A stretch of DNA of 64,000 nt from an uncultured bacterium (lineage in GTDB: Bacteria > Actinomycetota > Coriobacteriia > Coriobacteriales > Coriobacteriaceae): NCBI GenBank assembly GCA_905215725.1, contig CAJMRD010000001.1:1-64000 (forward strand), written 5' to 3'. The translations under genes and the position numbers were made by a program. Shown here one piece after another: positions 17,226 through 26,108 of the stretch. Positions within the stretch are counted from its first letter, which is position 1, and each line of letters starts with the position of its first letter. The notes below the pieces were generated by a model. The model ran no database searches, had not been told where the DNA came from, and saw only the letters and a list, made by a program, of their open reading frames with translations.

Positions 17226-18536
17226 ATGGACGAACTTTTTCACGTCAGTGAGCGCAAGTCCACAATCGGGACCGAACTCCGCGCCGGACTGACAACATTC
17301 CTGGCGATGGCCTACATCATCGCCGTCAACCCCGCGGTGCTCTCGGGCGCTGGCATCGATGCGGGAGCGCTCGCCTGCGCCACCTGCCTGGGCGCCGGCA
17401 TCATGACCATCTGCATGGGCATCTTCGCCAACCGCCCGCTCGCCTGCGCGTCGGGCTTAGGCGTCAACGCGATGATCGCCGGAATCACCACCACCGTCTG
17501 CGGCGGTGACTGGCACGTGGCCATGAGCGTCATCTTCCTCGAGGGTATCGTCATCTTGCTGCTCGTGCTTTGTGGCCTGCGCGAGGCCATCATGGACGCC
17601 ATCCCGGTTGTCCTGCGTCACGCCATCTCGGTGGGTCTGGGCCTGTTCATCGCTATGATTGGCCTGTGCGATGCCGGCATTATCACCGCTGGCGCCGGCA
17701 CACTCGTCGGTCTGGGCGACATCACCTCCCCCACCTTCATCGTCGGCATCATCTCCATCCTGGTGACAGTCGCCCTCGCCTGCCGCAACGTCCCCGGCTC
17801 GCTGCTCATCGGCATCGTCGTCGCCGTCATCGCCGGTATCCCCCTAGGTGTGACCCAGGCTCCGACCGGTATCATCGCCCCGCTCGATTTCTCGAGCATC
17901 GGTGGCCCCATCGCCGACGCCGGCGGCGTGCCTGCCATCGTCAAGGTCCTTACCGACCCCGCGCTCCTCGTCATCTCGTTCTCGCTGCTCATGAGTGACT
18001 TCTTCGACACCATGGGCACCGCGATGGCCGTGGCCAAGCAGGGCGAGTTCCTCACCGACGACGGCAACGTCGAGAATATCAAGGAGATTCTGATCGTCGA
18101 CTCCGCCGCCGCTGCTGTGGGCGGTTTCATGGGCGTCTCCTCCATCACCACCTTCGTCGAGTCCACCTCTGGTGCTGCCGACGGTGGCCGCACGGGCCTC
18201 ACCTCCGTCACCACCGGCGTGCTGTTCATTCTCGCCGCGTTCTTCTCCCCCATCGTCACCATCGTTTCCAGCGCCGCCACCTGCGGTGCTCTGGTCTACG
18301 TCGGCTACCTCATGATGAGCGAGGCCTCCGAGATTGACTGGTCCGACGTGTCGCAGGGTTTCCCGGCGTTCATGATTGTCGCCGGCGTGCCCTTCACCTA
18401 CTCCATCTCTGCCGGCATCGGTCTGGGCTTTATCGCCTACGTAGTCGTCGCGCTCTTTAAGGGCGAGGCTTCCAAGATCAAGCCGCTCATGTGGATCGCA
18501 GCCCTCGCCTTCCTCGTCTACTTCTTCGTGGCGTAA
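17226..18536 (+). CDS. NCS2-family purine permease (AzgA/PbuG type)
   Basis: 436 residues with about 12-14 hydrophobic helices. Features of the AzgA-like branch of NCS2 are clear: the N-terminal FLAMAYIIAVNPAVLSGAG, GLGVNAMIAG, SDFFDTMGTAMAVAKQGEF, and SSITTFVESTSGAADGGRTG. Such permeases take up adenine, guanine or hypoxanthine with protons. ATG 17226 is preceded by GGAAAGG. It is a single gene with a strong terminator. A TATAGT hexamer at 17165-17170 could be a -10 element. No purine riboswitch was recognised in the 193-base leader region. Confidence 0.92.
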   Translation: MDELFHVSERKSTIGTELRAGLTTFLAMAYIIAVNPAVLSGAGIDAGALACATCLGAGIMTICMGIFANRPLACASGLGVNAMIAGITTTVCGGDWHVAMSVIFLEGIVILLLVLCGLREAIMDAIPVVLRHAISVGLGLFIAMIGLCDAGIITAGAGTLVGLGDITSPTFIVGIISILVTVALACRNVPGSLLIGIVVAVIAGIPLGVTQAPTGIIAPLDFSSIGGPIADAGGVPAIVKVLTDPALLVISFSLLMSDFFDTMGTAMAVAKQGEFLTDDGNVENIKEILIVDSAAAAVGGFMGVSSITTFVESTSGAADGGRTGLTSVTTGVLFILAAFFSPIVTIVSSAATCGALVYVGYLMMSEASEIDWSDVSQGFPAFMIVAGVPFTYSISAGIGLGFIAYVVVALFKGEASKIKPLMWIAALAFLVYFFVA

Positions 18537-18565
18537 CGGCATAGTCTGCTAAAACAAAACAACAA

Positions 18566-18604
18566 GGCGCGGAATCGCATCGAGCGGCTCCGCGCCTTTC
18601 TTTT
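18566..18604 (+). terminator. Terminator after the purine permease
   Basis: Stem GGCGCGGA (18566-18573) with TCCGCGCC (18589-18596), followed by TTTCTTTT. A textbook intrinsic terminator. Confidence 0.9.
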
Positions 18605-18673
18605 AGCGTCTGCCCCCGTGCCAGCGTGCGACAATTGAGGCTGTCAATATCACAACACCGAGAGAAGCCTGCC

Positions 18674-19339
18674 TTGGAAGCGCATCATAAGCAGATAACC
18701 GTTTATTCAGAGTGTGCGGAAGGCGCGCCCGTCATCTACCTCCCCGTTGTCATGGGCGACGGTAGTGAAGTCTACGAGCGCTGCCGAGAGCTCGACTGCC
18801 CGCCGTTCACCCTTGTCGCCATTGGAGGGCTCGATTGGAATCGCGAGCTGAGCCCCTGGGAATGTGAGGGAACTATACGAGATGCCGAGCCCTTTGGCGG
18901 ACAGGCTGCTGGTTTTCTTGACGAGTTGTTGAAGCAGATAATCCCCCAGGCCGAATCATCGCTCCCGCAACCGCCCGCCTGGCGCAGCGTTGCCGGCTAC
19001 TCGTTGGCGGGTCTTTTTGCACTGTGGGCACTTTGGCAAACAGATGTCTTTGAGCGCGTGGCGAGTGCATCGGGGTCGCTGTGGTTCCCCGGCTTTATCG
19101 ACTACGCGCGCGAGCGCACGATGACGGCTACGCCCGACGCCGCCTATCTGTCGCTCGGTAAAAAGGAAACCAAGACGCCCAACCGCATGATGCGGCACGT
19201 ACTCGACGATACGCGCGCGATGGAAAAGCTGTTTATCGAGCGCGACATCCCAACAACGCTGGAGCTCAACCCCGGCAATCATTTTGCCCAAACTGACCTG
19301 CGCATGGCGCGCGGCATCCACTGGATACTGACGCATTAA
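18674..19339 (+). CDS. Alpha/beta-hydrolase, esterase-like
   Basis: About 221 residues with the alpha/beta-hydrolase fold of enterochelin-esterase/EstD-like enzymes: early VIYLPVVMGD strand, nucleophile Ser in AGYSLAG, and a late His in NPGNHFAQ that fits the catalytic His. There is no signal peptide, so it is cytoplasmic. The start is uncertain: TTG 18674 follows GAGAGAAG at good spacing, while GTG 18626 would add 16 residues that overlap a promoter-like region. It stands alone. Substrate unknown. Confidence 0.75.
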   Translation: MEAHHKQITVYSECAEGAPVIYLPVVMGDGSEVYERCRELDCPPFTLVAIGGLDWNRELSPWECEGTIRDAEPFGGQAAGFLDELLKQIIPQAESSLPQPPAWRSVAGYSLAGLFALWALWQTDVFERVASASGSLWFPGFIDYARERTMTATPDAAYLSLGKKETKTPNRMMRHVLDDTRAMEKLFIERDIPTTLELNPGNHFAQTDLRMARGIHWILTH

Positions 19340-19380
19340 AAATGGCGTCCACGCGTACACACGCATGGACGCCATTTTTA
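19337..19380. terminator. Bidirectional terminator overlapping the hydrolase stop codon
   Basis: A perfect 15-bp stem from 19337 (TAAAAATGGCGTCCA) to 19380, including the TAA stop of the hydrolase. A5 and T5 ends give termination on both strands. Confidence 0.9.
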
Positions 19381-19399
19381 ATTTGGCTGAACGCAGCTA

Positions 19400-19453
19400 C
19401 TATTCGACAGTCTCCTCGAGTTCAGATACGGTGGGCGTCGAGAACTGGGGCAT
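19400..19453 (-). CDS. Possible 17-residue peptide after the MetE-like gene
   Basis: ATG 19453 is preceded by AAGGACATCC and opens a 17-codon frame (MPQFSTPTVSELEETVE) that ends just before the bidirectional terminator. It lies 123 bases after the MetE-like stop. The peptide is not recognised. It may be a tiny gene or a remnant. Confidence 0.25.
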   Translation of the reverse strand: MPQFSTPTVSELEETVE

Positions 19454-19576
19454 GGATGTCCTTTCATGATGGAAGGGCGATCAGGCATATCGGATAACCT
19501 GCCCGAACGATACGATCCGAACCATTGTACGCGACACGCAATGCCTCGCACGCGCCGCCACCTGCAAACGGTAGCG

Positions 19577-20710
19577 TTACTCCCAAACGCGCTCGGCAAT
19601 GCGCTTGACCAGCGCGATCTTTGCCCACTGCTCGTCCTCGGTCAGCTTGTTGCCAATCTCGCAGCTGGCAAAGCCGCACTGGGGCGACAGGTACAGATTC
19701 TCGAGCGGCACGTACTTTGCGGCTTCGCGGATGCGCTCGACGATAACATCCTCGTTCTCGAGCTCTGCCGCCTTGGTGGTTACCAAGCCCAGCACGACCT
19801 TCTTGCCGGGAGCGACGTACTTGAGCGGCTCAAAGCCGCCGGCGCGCGGCGTGTCGAACTCCAGATAGAACGCATCGACATTCTCATGTGCGAACAGGTA
19901 CGGTGCGATGGGATCGTAGCCGCCTTCAAAAGCGTAGGTGGAGTGGTAGTTGCCGCGGCACACGTGCGTGTTGATAACCAGATCGTCGGGCTTGCCCTCG
20001 ATGGCGGCGTTGTTGAGCGCCACGCCCAGCTCGCTTACCTTTTGCAGGTCGACCGGGCTCATGCCGGTTTTGGCGACAAAATCGGTATCGCAGTAGATGC
20101 CCCAGGTGCAGTCATCAAACTGGATGTTGCGGCATCCTGCTGCGTACAGGTCGGCGATCACCGTGCGATAAGCGTCTGCAATAGCGTCGGCAAGTTCCTC
20201 ATCGGTCTTATAGACAGCGCGCAGGCTCTCCTGCTGGCCGTCGCAGCGATCGAGCGTGACCTCAGAGAACGTCTGGATCGGCGCCGGAATGGTCTGGCGT
20301 GCGACCTGGCCCTCCTCCTCCAGCGCCTTGACGAACTTAAAATGCTCGACGAACGGGTGGTTCTCGCCGCTAATGAGACCGGTTACCACGGCGGTGTCGG
20401 CCGTCGTCTCCTCGTCATGGAACATATAACCCGTGCGTGAGGTGCGGCGCTCAATGCCGTTAAGGCCCCACATAAAATCGAGGTGCCAGTAGCTGCGGCG
20501 GAACTCGCCATCGGTGATCACCCGCAGGCCGGCGGCCTTCTGCTTGGCCACCAAATCGCGAATAGCATCGTCCTCGACGGCCTTAAGGCCGGAAGCGTCG
20601 AGTTTACCCGCGACATAGGCGGCACGGGCCTCCTTTACAGCCTGCGGACGAAGAAAACTGCCGACGATATCGGCGCGAAACGGCGCGTTCGGATGAATCG
20701 AAGTGCTCAT
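19577..20710 (-). CDS. MetE C-terminal-like methyltransferase (YxjG/YxjH type)
   Basis: 377 residues matching the catalytic half of cobalamin-independent methionine synthase. It has RADIVGSFLRP near the start, TDGEFRR, INTHVCRGN with His and Cys zinc ligands, YLEFD, and the last zinc Cys in LSPQCGFAS. YxjG/YxjH-type proteins lack the N-terminal half of MetE and are tied to methionine or S-methyl compound metabolism. ATG 20710 is preceded by AAAGGGAG. The next gene upstream (20866-21762) encodes a LysR protein, with an inverted repeat between them, so LysR control is likely. The methyl donor is unknown. Confidence 0.85.
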   Translation of the reverse strand: MSTSIHPNAPFRADIVGSFLRPQAVKEARAAYVAGKLDASGLKAVEDDAIRDLVAKQKAAGLRVITDGEFRRSYWHLDFMWGLNGIERRTSRTGYMFHDEETTADTAVVTGLISGENHPFVEHFKFVKALEEEGQVARQTIPAPIQTFSEVTLDRCDGQQESLRAVYKTDEELADAIADAYRTVIADLYAAGCRNIQFDDCTWGIYCDTDFVAKTGMSPVDLQKVSELGVALNNAAIEGKPDDLVINTHVCRGNYHSTYAFEGGYDPIAPYLFAHENVDAFYLEFDTPRAGGFEPLKYVAPGKKVVLGLVTTKAAELENEDVIVERIREAAKYVPLENLYLSPQCGFASCEIGNKLTEDEQWAKIALVKRIAERVWE

Positions 20711-20796
20711 AGATATCTCCCTTTGCATTGGATGCTCTACTGGGACAGAGTATGAGCGCTCATATGACCATCGTAAAATATACGTTTATAACAGTT

Positions 20797-20819
20797 TGAT
20801 ATAGATGCTTCCTATATCA
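20797..20819. promoter_or_regulatory. LysR-type operator upstream of the MetE-like gene
   Basis: TGATATAG (20797-20804) and CTATATCA (20812-20819) form an 8-bp inverted repeat with a 7-base centre, between the LysR stop and the MetE-like start. Its spacing fits a LysR site. Confidence 0.5.
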
Positions 20820-20865
20820 GTCTGGACTGCCATAAAGAGACTTGAACTGTGCGGAGCACAGCAGC

Positions 20866-21762
20866 CTAGATATGCTGACGAATCGCGTCGATATAGGCCC
20901 GACCGTAGCGCGTGAGCGTCGTGTTCTTGCGCGTGATGATGCCAATCTCCATGTATTCGTCCACATCGAGCGGAATCGAGATAATACCGGGGCCGTTAAG
21001 TTCATGGCTGATCACGCCCGAGCATACCGTGTAGCCGTTGAGGCCCATGGCCAAATTGAACAACGTCGCACGGTCGCGCACGCGGATATTTTTGCGACGC
21101 TCGAACGTCGAGGTCAGCTCCTCGGAATAGTAAAACGAGTTGTAGCTGCCCTGCTCGTAGGACAGGAACGGGTAGTCTTCCAGATCCTCGAGCGTCACGC
21201 TGGAGCGGTCCGCCAGCGGATGGTCGGCGCAGACGAAGACATGCGGCGTGGCGCAGAAGAGTCCTTCGAACACGAGCTCGTTGGCCACCAGCATGCGCTC
21301 GATGACCTCGCGGTTATGCTCGGATAAGTACAGGATGCCCAGTTCGCTTTTCATATGCGCGACATCCTCGATAATCTCGTGAGTCTGCTCCTCGCGCAGG
21401 GTGAAGTCGTAACGCGCGGCATCGAACTCGCGGATCACGTCGACAAACGCGTTGACGGCAAAGGAATAATGCTGGCAGCTCACACTAAAGTGCGGCACCT
21501 GCTCGGATGCGCCCTTGTACTTGCCCTCGAGCAGGTCGGCCTGGTCGAGTACCTGGCGCGCATAGCCCAAGAAGGTCTCGCCTTCCTCGGACACAATGAC
21601 GCCCTTGTTGGTGCGCTCAAAGATGTGCACACCCATCTCGTTTTCGAGATCGCGAATCGACGCGGTAATCGAAGGCTGCGACACAAAGAGACGGCGCGAG
21701 GCCTCGGTAATGCTGCCGCATTCGGCAACTTTGACGACATATCTGAGCTGCTGGAGCTTCAT
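20866..21762 (-). CDS. LysR-family regulator (CysB/MetR-like form)
   Basis: 298 residues starting MKLQQLRYVVKVAECGSITE, with helix-turn-helix ASRRLFVSQPSITASIRDLE and a standard effector domain. The start at 21762 has AAGGAG. It follows the HAD gene by ten bases, so both are probably one transcript that may run into the MetE-like gene. The neighbour suggests control of sulfur amino acid metabolism (inference). Confidence 0.88.
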   Translation of the reverse strand: MKLQQLRYVVKVAECGSITEASRRLFVSQPSITASIRDLENEMGVHIFERTNKGVIVSEEGETFLGYARQVLDQADLLEGKYKGASEQVPHFSVSCQHYSFAVNAFVDVIREFDAARYDFTLREEQTHEIIEDVAHMKSELGILYLSEHNREVIERMLVANELVFEGLFCATPHVFVCADHPLADRSSVTLEDLEDYPFLSYEQGSYNSFYYSEELTSTFERRKNIRVRDRATLFNLAMGLNGYTVCSGVISHELNGPGIISIPLDVDEYMEIGIITRKNTTLTRYGRAYIDAIRQHI

Positions 21763-21772
21763 GGCTGTCTCC

Positions 21773-22681
21773 TTAGCTGTTCGCGAAATTCGCGTCGGCT
21801 GCACCCTCCTGACGCATAAACGGCGGCATCTCCCCCGTCGCGGCGCAGGCGGCAATCTGATGCAGAGCCCCGGCGACCGCATCATCTGCCGCGGCGCCGA
21901 TATGCCAGCGCGCGGCAGCCGTGACGGCCTCATTGGCATTGGCGACTGCAACGGAGTTGGGAACGGCATCGATCATGGGCAGATCGTTATCGGAATCGCC
22001 AAATACGGCCACCTCGTCGGGCGTCAGGCCCAAGGCGCGCGCCAGCTCCAGCGCAGCGCAGCCCTTGTCCCAACCATCCGGAAGGATGTCGAACAGGCGC
22101 ACTCGGTTGTTGGGAAACACAAGCGAGAGTTCCGGCACCTCAACGGCAACGCGCTCGCGTAGCTCCGCGAGCTCCTCACGCGAACGGGCACTCCAGATAT
22201 TCGCCTTAAACACCGGCGCGCCATCGACGACGGGACGACACGGGGCCTCTTCGCCTTTGAGCCACGCATTGCCGCCCGACTCCATAGCGCGACGCACACG
22301 CTCGGGATTGCTCGTCACGCAATAGGCATCGTTGCCCCAAAAGTCATCGCCCAGGCTGTAGACCTTCAGGTACGTATCGTCGGTCTCTTGCTCCAAGTAG
22401 TCAGCCAAACGCATAAGGGCGGCGTTGCCGGTCGCATGCGAGGCTACCACCTCGCCGTCCACAAACATCACCTGGCCGTTACAGAACGCACCGGTCGAAA
22501 AACACTCGGAACGGTTTTTGAACATCCAGCCCATCGCGGACGGCTGACGACCCGAAACCGGCCCAAAGTGCAGACCCGCCGCCTGCATGGCATGAATACC
22601 CTCAATGGCGTAGTCGCTGGCGCCGTCATGCCCGGCTGGAATCAGCGTATCGTCCATATCGGTCAGCACAAGTTTAATCAT
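21773..22681 (-). CDS. HAD-superfamily hydrolase, Cof type
   Basis: 302 residues. The HAD nucleophile motif is DMDDTL near the N-terminus, followed by a Cof-type C2 cap and the late GDSDNDLPMIDAV with the metal-binding Asp residues; VAVANANEAV follows, as in Cof-like sugar-phosphate phosphatases. It likely dephosphorylates a small phosphorylated metabolite. It is divergent from the thiamine operon and followed closely by the LysR gene. A role in HMP-PP or other cofactor phosphate hydrolysis is conceivable because some Cof proteins do this, but nothing here proves it. Confidence 0.88.
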   Translation of the reverse strand: MIKLVLTDMDDTLIPAGHDGASDYAIEGIHAMQAAGLHFGPVSGRQPSAMGWMFKNRSECFSTGAFCNGQVMFVDGEVVASHATGNAALMRLADYLEQETDDTYLKVYSLGDDFWGNDAYCVTSNPERVRRAMESGGNAWLKGEEAPCRPVVDGAPVFKANIWSARSREELAELRERVAVEVPELSLVFPNNRVRLFDILPDGWDKGCAALELARALGLTPDEVAVFGDSDNDLPMIDAVPNSVAVANANEAVTAAARWHIGAAADDAVAGALHQIAACAATGEMPPFMRQEGAADANFANS

Positions 22682-22718
22682 AAGGCCCCCATTCGTATCG
22701 GTCCTACCTATTGTAACG

Positions 22719-22753
22719 ACCTGCCAAAATAAACCTGTCCCTTTTTGGCAGGT
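22719..22753. repeat. Palindromic repeat family A, copy 1
   Basis: Perfect 11-bp stem ACCTGCCAAAA (22719-22729) with TTTTGGCAGGT (22743-22753); loop contains ACCTGTCCC. A 30-base core (22724-22753) is identical to 43803-43832. It lies between the HAD start and the TPP riboswitch. Confidence 0.8.
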
Positions 22754-22779
22754 GCGCTAGTATAGGGAACAACAGATTC

Positions 22780-22873
22780 GATGCGGGAGTGCCGGCGGTG
22801 CAAACCACAAGGCTGAGAGGGCATGGGGCCCAATCCTTTGAACCTGTCAGTTAATGCTGGCGTAGGGAGCATG
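22780..22873 (+). ncRNA. TPP (THI-box) riboswitch
   Basis: The conserved blocks are all present in order: GGCTGAGA (22811-22818), TGAACCTG (22839-22846), TTAATGCTGGCGTAGGGA (22851-22868), closed by ATGC (22781-22784) with GCAT (22869-22872). It binds thiamine pyrophosphate. A terminator follows twelve bases later and thiM after that, so control is by transcription attenuation. Confidence 0.96.
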
Positions 22874-22884
22874 CCGCCTTTACA

Positions 22885-22914
22885 GGGGCGCTGTCTATGC
22901 ACAGCGCCCCTTTT
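22885..22914 (+). terminator. Attenuator terminator of the TPP riboswitch
   Basis: Perfect 10-bp stem GGGGCGCTGT (22885-22894) with ACAGCGCCCC (22901-22910), loop CTATGC, then TTTT. It lies between aptamer and thiM, where it would stop transcription when TPP is bound. Confidence 0.92.
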
Positions 22915-22936
22915 CTATGCCAAGGAGGCATGTGCA

Positions 22937-23776
22937 GTGATTGATTCGGAACAGCTTAAGCAAAATGTGGTCAAGGCCGTAGAGGAGATTCGCGCCACCA
23001 ATCCGATGGCCGGCTCCATCACCAACACGGTGACGATCGACTTTGTCGCCAACGCACAGCTCGCCGTGGGCGGATCGGCCGCCATGGTCTATCTGCCCGA
23101 CGAGGGCGAAGCGCTCGTTGCCGGCGGCGGCGCCATCTATCTCAACATGGGCACGCTCTTCCCTATCTACGAGCAGACGATTCCCCGCGCGGCGAAGGCG
23201 GCACACGACGCCGGCAAGCCCTGGGTGCTCGATCCGGTGGGCCTGGGCATCGGTAGCCTGCGCACCCAGCTGGTAAACGAGCTCAAGCAGTACAAGCCCG
23301 CCATCGTACGCGGCAACGCCTCCGAGATTATCGCGCTCGCCGGCCTGTGGGGTCTTGAGGGCGAGACGGCCGATCTGAGCCGCGTGCGCGGTGTCGATAC
23401 CACCGACACGGTCGACGCCGCCCGTGGTGCCGCCGTGGAGCTCGCCCGCTACACCGGCGGCGCCGTAGTGGTCTCGGGCGAAGTCGACCTGATTACCGAC
23501 GGCACGACCGTGGCCAAGTCCCACGGCGGCAGCCCGCTCATGTCCAAGATCACCGGCTGCGGCTGCTCGCAGGGCGGCGTGCTGGCCGTGTACGCCTGTG
23601 CTACCGATCCGTTTACGGCAGCCGTCTGCGGCACCGCCGTCTACAACGTGGCCGGCACGCGTGCCGCCGCTGTCGCCGACGCCCCGGCAAGCTTTAAGGT
23701 CGCCTTTATCGATGAGCTCTACCGCGCGACCGCCCAGGACATCGCCGATAACCAACTCGAGCTCGAGGAGGCATAA
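22937..23776 (+). CDS. thiM: Hydroxyethylthiazole kinase
   Basis: 279 residues. ThiM phosphorylates salvaged hydroxyethylthiazole, giving the thiazole half of thiamine. Family marks are SITNTVTIDFVANAQLAVGG, WVLDPVGLG, VRGNASEI and the active-site loop TGCGCSQGG. GTG 22937 has AAGGAGG eight bases upstream. A longer frame runs back through the riboswitch and is not real. First gene of the riboswitch-controlled operon; the next gene starts four bases after the stop. Confidence 0.95.
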   Translation: MIDSEQLKQNVVKAVEEIRATNPMAGSITNTVTIDFVANAQLAVGGSAAMVYLPDEGEALVAGGGAIYLNMGTLFPIYEQTIPRAAKAAHDAGKPWVLDPVGLGIGSLRTQLVNELKQYKPAIVRGNASEIIALAGLWGLEGETADLSRVRGVDTTDTVDAARGAAVELARYTGGAVVVSGEVDLITDGTTVAKSHGGSPLMSKITGCGCSQGGVLAVYACATDPFTAAVCGTAVYNVAGTRAAAVADAPASFKVAFIDELYRATAQDIADNQLELEEA

Positions 23777-23779
23777 GCC

Positions 23780-24121
23780 ATGTCCGAGCCCGTAACCAAT
23801 GCCGGCATGAACACGCTCGTCGCCGTGGCCATCGCCCCGTGCGGCACCGGCGACGAGCTGTCCGCCGAGGTCGCTGAGGTCGTGCGCGTCATTCGCGAGA
23901 GCGGTCTTCCCAACCGCACCACCTCGATGTTCACCGAGATCGAGGGCGACTGGGACGAGGTCATGCAGGTCGTGCGCGACGCAACCTTTGTGTTGGCGAG
24001 CAAGGGTATCCGCACCGAAGTCGTGCTCAAAGCCGATATTCGACCCGGATTTACCGACACCATGACCGGCAAGCTCGAGCGCATGGAAGCGCAGATCAAA
24101 AAGCAGGAGGAAGCACGATGA
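23780..24121 (+). CDS. MTH1187-family thiamine-binding protein
   Basis: 113 residues of the MTH1187/YkoF-like family, a ferredoxin-like fold that binds thiamine or its HMP part. Visible signs are VAVAIAPCGTG, LPNRTTSMFTEIEGDWDEV and SKGIRTEVVLKADIRPG. It sits between thiM and thiE, and its last codons overlap the thiE ATG by four bases (ATGA), so translation is coupled. It is probably a cytoplasmic thiamine carrier or sensor; the exact role of the family is not settled. Confidence 0.88.
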   Translation: MSEPVTNAGMNTLVAVAIAPCGTGDELSAEVAEVVRVIRESGLPNRTTSMFTEIEGDWDEVMQVVRDATFVLASKGIRTEVVLKADIRPGFTDTMTGKLERMEAQIKKQEEAR

Positions 24122-24813
24122 GCATCCGCGACAACCTTGATATCTCGGCCTATCTGGTACTCGGCCCCGAAAACACGCTGGGGCGCCCCGTGGGCGATGT
24201 AGTGACCCAGGCGCTCGATGCCGGCTTTACCTGCATCCAGGTGCGCTCCAAGGTGGCAAGCGCCCGCGAGATCATCGCGCTGACCGGCGACGCCGCGCAG
24301 GCAATCGCACAGGCTGGCAAGACCGGTCAGGTCGCCTTGCTGATCGACGACCGCCTGGACTGCGTACTTGCCGCGCGTGAGCAGGGTATTGCTGTCGATG
24401 GCGTGCACGTGGGCCAGAGCGATATTCCCGTCGAGGTCTGCCGCAAACTTTTGGGTCCCGACGCCATCGTGGGCCTTTCGGCCCGTTGCGAGGAGATGCT
24501 CGAGTACGTCAAGACCGCCGACATGAGCCTAGTCGACTACCTGGGCATCGGCCCACTCCACGAGACTGAGACCAAGCGCGATTGCGGACGCGCAGCCGAT
24601 GGCTCCATCATCACCAAGAGCTTTGAGGACCTGACCGCCCTCCACGCGGCAAGCCCCGTGCCCATCGTGGTGGGCGGCGGCGTTAAGACAGCCGACCTGC
24701 CGCAGCTTAAGGCCACCGGCGTCAACGGCTTCTTTGTGGTGAGCGCCGTCTGCAGCGCCGATGACCCCTACGCCGCGGCCAAGGAGCTTGTCGACACCTG
24801 GCAGCAGGCATAG
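24118..24813 (+). CDS. thiE: Thiamine phosphate synthase
   Basis: 231 residues. ThiE joins HMP pyrophosphate and thiazole phosphate to thiamine monophosphate. Family motifs: CIQVRSK, LLIDDRLD, GVHVGQSD, IVGLSAR, YLGIGPLHETETK and PIVVGGG. Its ATG overlaps the stop of the thiamine-binding gene. Last gene of the operon, followed by a terminator. The HMP kinase ThiD needed to supply HMP-PP is not in the window. Confidence 0.96.
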   Translation: MSIRDNLDISAYLVLGPENTLGRPVGDVVTQALDAGFTCIQVRSKVASAREIIALTGDAAQAIAQAGKTGQVALLIDDRLDCVLAAREQGIAVDGVHVGQSDIPVEVCRKLLGPDAIVGLSARCEEMLEYVKTADMSLVDYLGIGPLHETETKRDCGRAADGSIITKSFEDLTALHAASPVPIVVGGGVKTADLPQLKATGVNGFFVVSAVCSADDPYAAAKELVDTWQQA

Positions 24814-24856
24814 CCATAAGCCGAGCAGCCGATTCGCAGCCTCACATCTTCAGCAA

Positions 24857-24904
24857 TGGAAAGCGCATCCCAGTTTGGACCTCCATTCCGGGATGCGCTT
24901 TCCA
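24857..24904. terminator. Bidirectional terminator after thiE
   Basis: Stem TGGAAAGCGCATCCC (24857-24871) with its complement (24890-24904), 15 bp, between convergent thiE and the patatin gene. Confidence 0.85.
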
Positions 24905-24914
24905 CATGCGACCC

Positions 24915-25784
24915 TTACCCCGCCAGATACGCTTCCAACGCCGGCAAAGTCGCCTCCGCATCGCGGCGACCAATCTGATAGATGCGCTCAAGTTCATCGG
25001 GCTCACGACACAGCGACGGCACCTTCACCGATTCGCTCGGACGCACCACAAAGATATCGCCGGCGGCCTCACGACGCGCCAAATCATCGAGCGTGGCATT
25101 GTAGACCTCATGCCGATGCTCAAGCGCTGCGACAAACTCCGGATAGTGACGGAACACGCGACGCAGCATGGGCATCACGCTGTTGGGCCGCTTCACAAAG
25201 CCCGCCGGCTGCGTGAGTACCACGATGTTGCGGTCATACCCCTGCGCAAACAGCCAAGCGCTGGGAATAGAGTCAGCCACGCCACCATCCAGATACTTAT
25301 GCCCGTCAATAGCAACGGGACGCGTCGCCACAGGAATCGCCGATGACGCCCGGATCCACTCGATATCGCGCTCATCGCCATAGGGCAGGTCGTGATAGAC
25401 GGCCTTGCCCGTCTCGATATCGGTACACACGCACGTAAATCGCATGGGGCAGGCGCGGTACGCCTCCAAGTCGATGGGATCGCGCTCGATAGGCACCTCG
25501 TGATAGGCAAAATCGGCATTGAACATATCGCCGGTCCGCAGCCAGCTTGCTACACCCGCATAGCGCTTGTCGGCGCAATAAGCCTTGTTGTAGCGAATGG
25601 CGCGGCCGATCTGGCGCGATTTAAAGTTGTAGCCAAACGCCGCGCCCGCCGAGACACCCACCATATGGTCGCAAGTTAAGCCGTGCTCCATCCAAACGTC
25701 GAGCACGCCCGCCGTATACATACCGCGGTAGCCGCCTCCCTCGAGTGCCAGCCCCACCGTGCGCGTCGTATTTGACTGTGCCAT
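24915..25784 (-). CDS. Patatin-like phospholipase
   Basis: 289 residues with the Ser-Asp dyad of bacterial patatins (YjjU/RssA-like): oxyanion-hole loop EGGGYRGMYTAGVLD near residue 15, nucleophile Ser in GVSAGAAFG, and the Asp in YLDGGVADSIP. There is no signal peptide, so it acts in the cytoplasm or at the inner membrane face, probably on phospholipids or acyl esters. It is divergent from the GGDEF-EAL gene across a 324-base gap and convergent with thiE. Confidence 0.92.
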   Translation of the reverse strand: MAQSNTTRTVGLALEGGGYRGMYTAGVLDVWMEHGLTCDHMVGVSAGAAFGYNFKSRQIGRAIRYNKAYCADKRYAGVASWLRTGDMFNADFAYHEVPIERDPIDLEAYRACPMRFTCVCTDIETGKAVYHDLPYGDERDIEWIRASSAIPVATRPVAIDGHKYLDGGVADSIPSAWLFAQGYDRNIVVLTQPAGFVKRPNSVMPMLRRVFRHYPEFVAALEHRHEVYNATLDDLARREAAGDIFVVRPSESVKVPSLCREPDELERIYQIGRRDAEATLPALEAYLAG

Positions 25785-26108
25785 GCGACCATCTCCGTCC
25801 CCACAAATTCAAACGGGACAAGTATACCCGTCAACATATATCGTCCCAGTCGCATTTTTATCGAACATCGCATCGTCGCGCTACCGCTTGTCGAACAATA
25901 GCCGCCCACAGCATGTGCACCCATATATAATTGTGCACTATTGTTTACACTACTCAGCTGTTATCAACAGCGAACATTAGCCGGCAAATTAACTCAACAA
26001 CGCGGCAAGGCGGGGGCCTGGATACATGCAAAGCGCTGAGCAACGACGCGTGTACACAACGAGCTCGCCCGACGCAATCCGCCCCGACCTCAGAAAGCCA
26101 CTTAGAAC
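25785..26108. promoter_or_regulatory. 324-base divergent promoter region (patatin / GGDEF-EAL)
   Basis: AT-rich relative to its flanks. A TATAAT hexamer at 25926-25931 is flanked by two GTGCAC palindromes (25915-25920 and 25933-25938), which may be operator half-sites. No good -35 was found at 17 bases. I see no convincing gene inside; the short frames present lack ribosome sites. Confidence 0.4.

Noticed and set aside
22823..22936. N-terminal extension of thiM
   Set aside because: The frame runs through the TPP riboswitch and terminator; GTG 22937 has a strong ribosome site.
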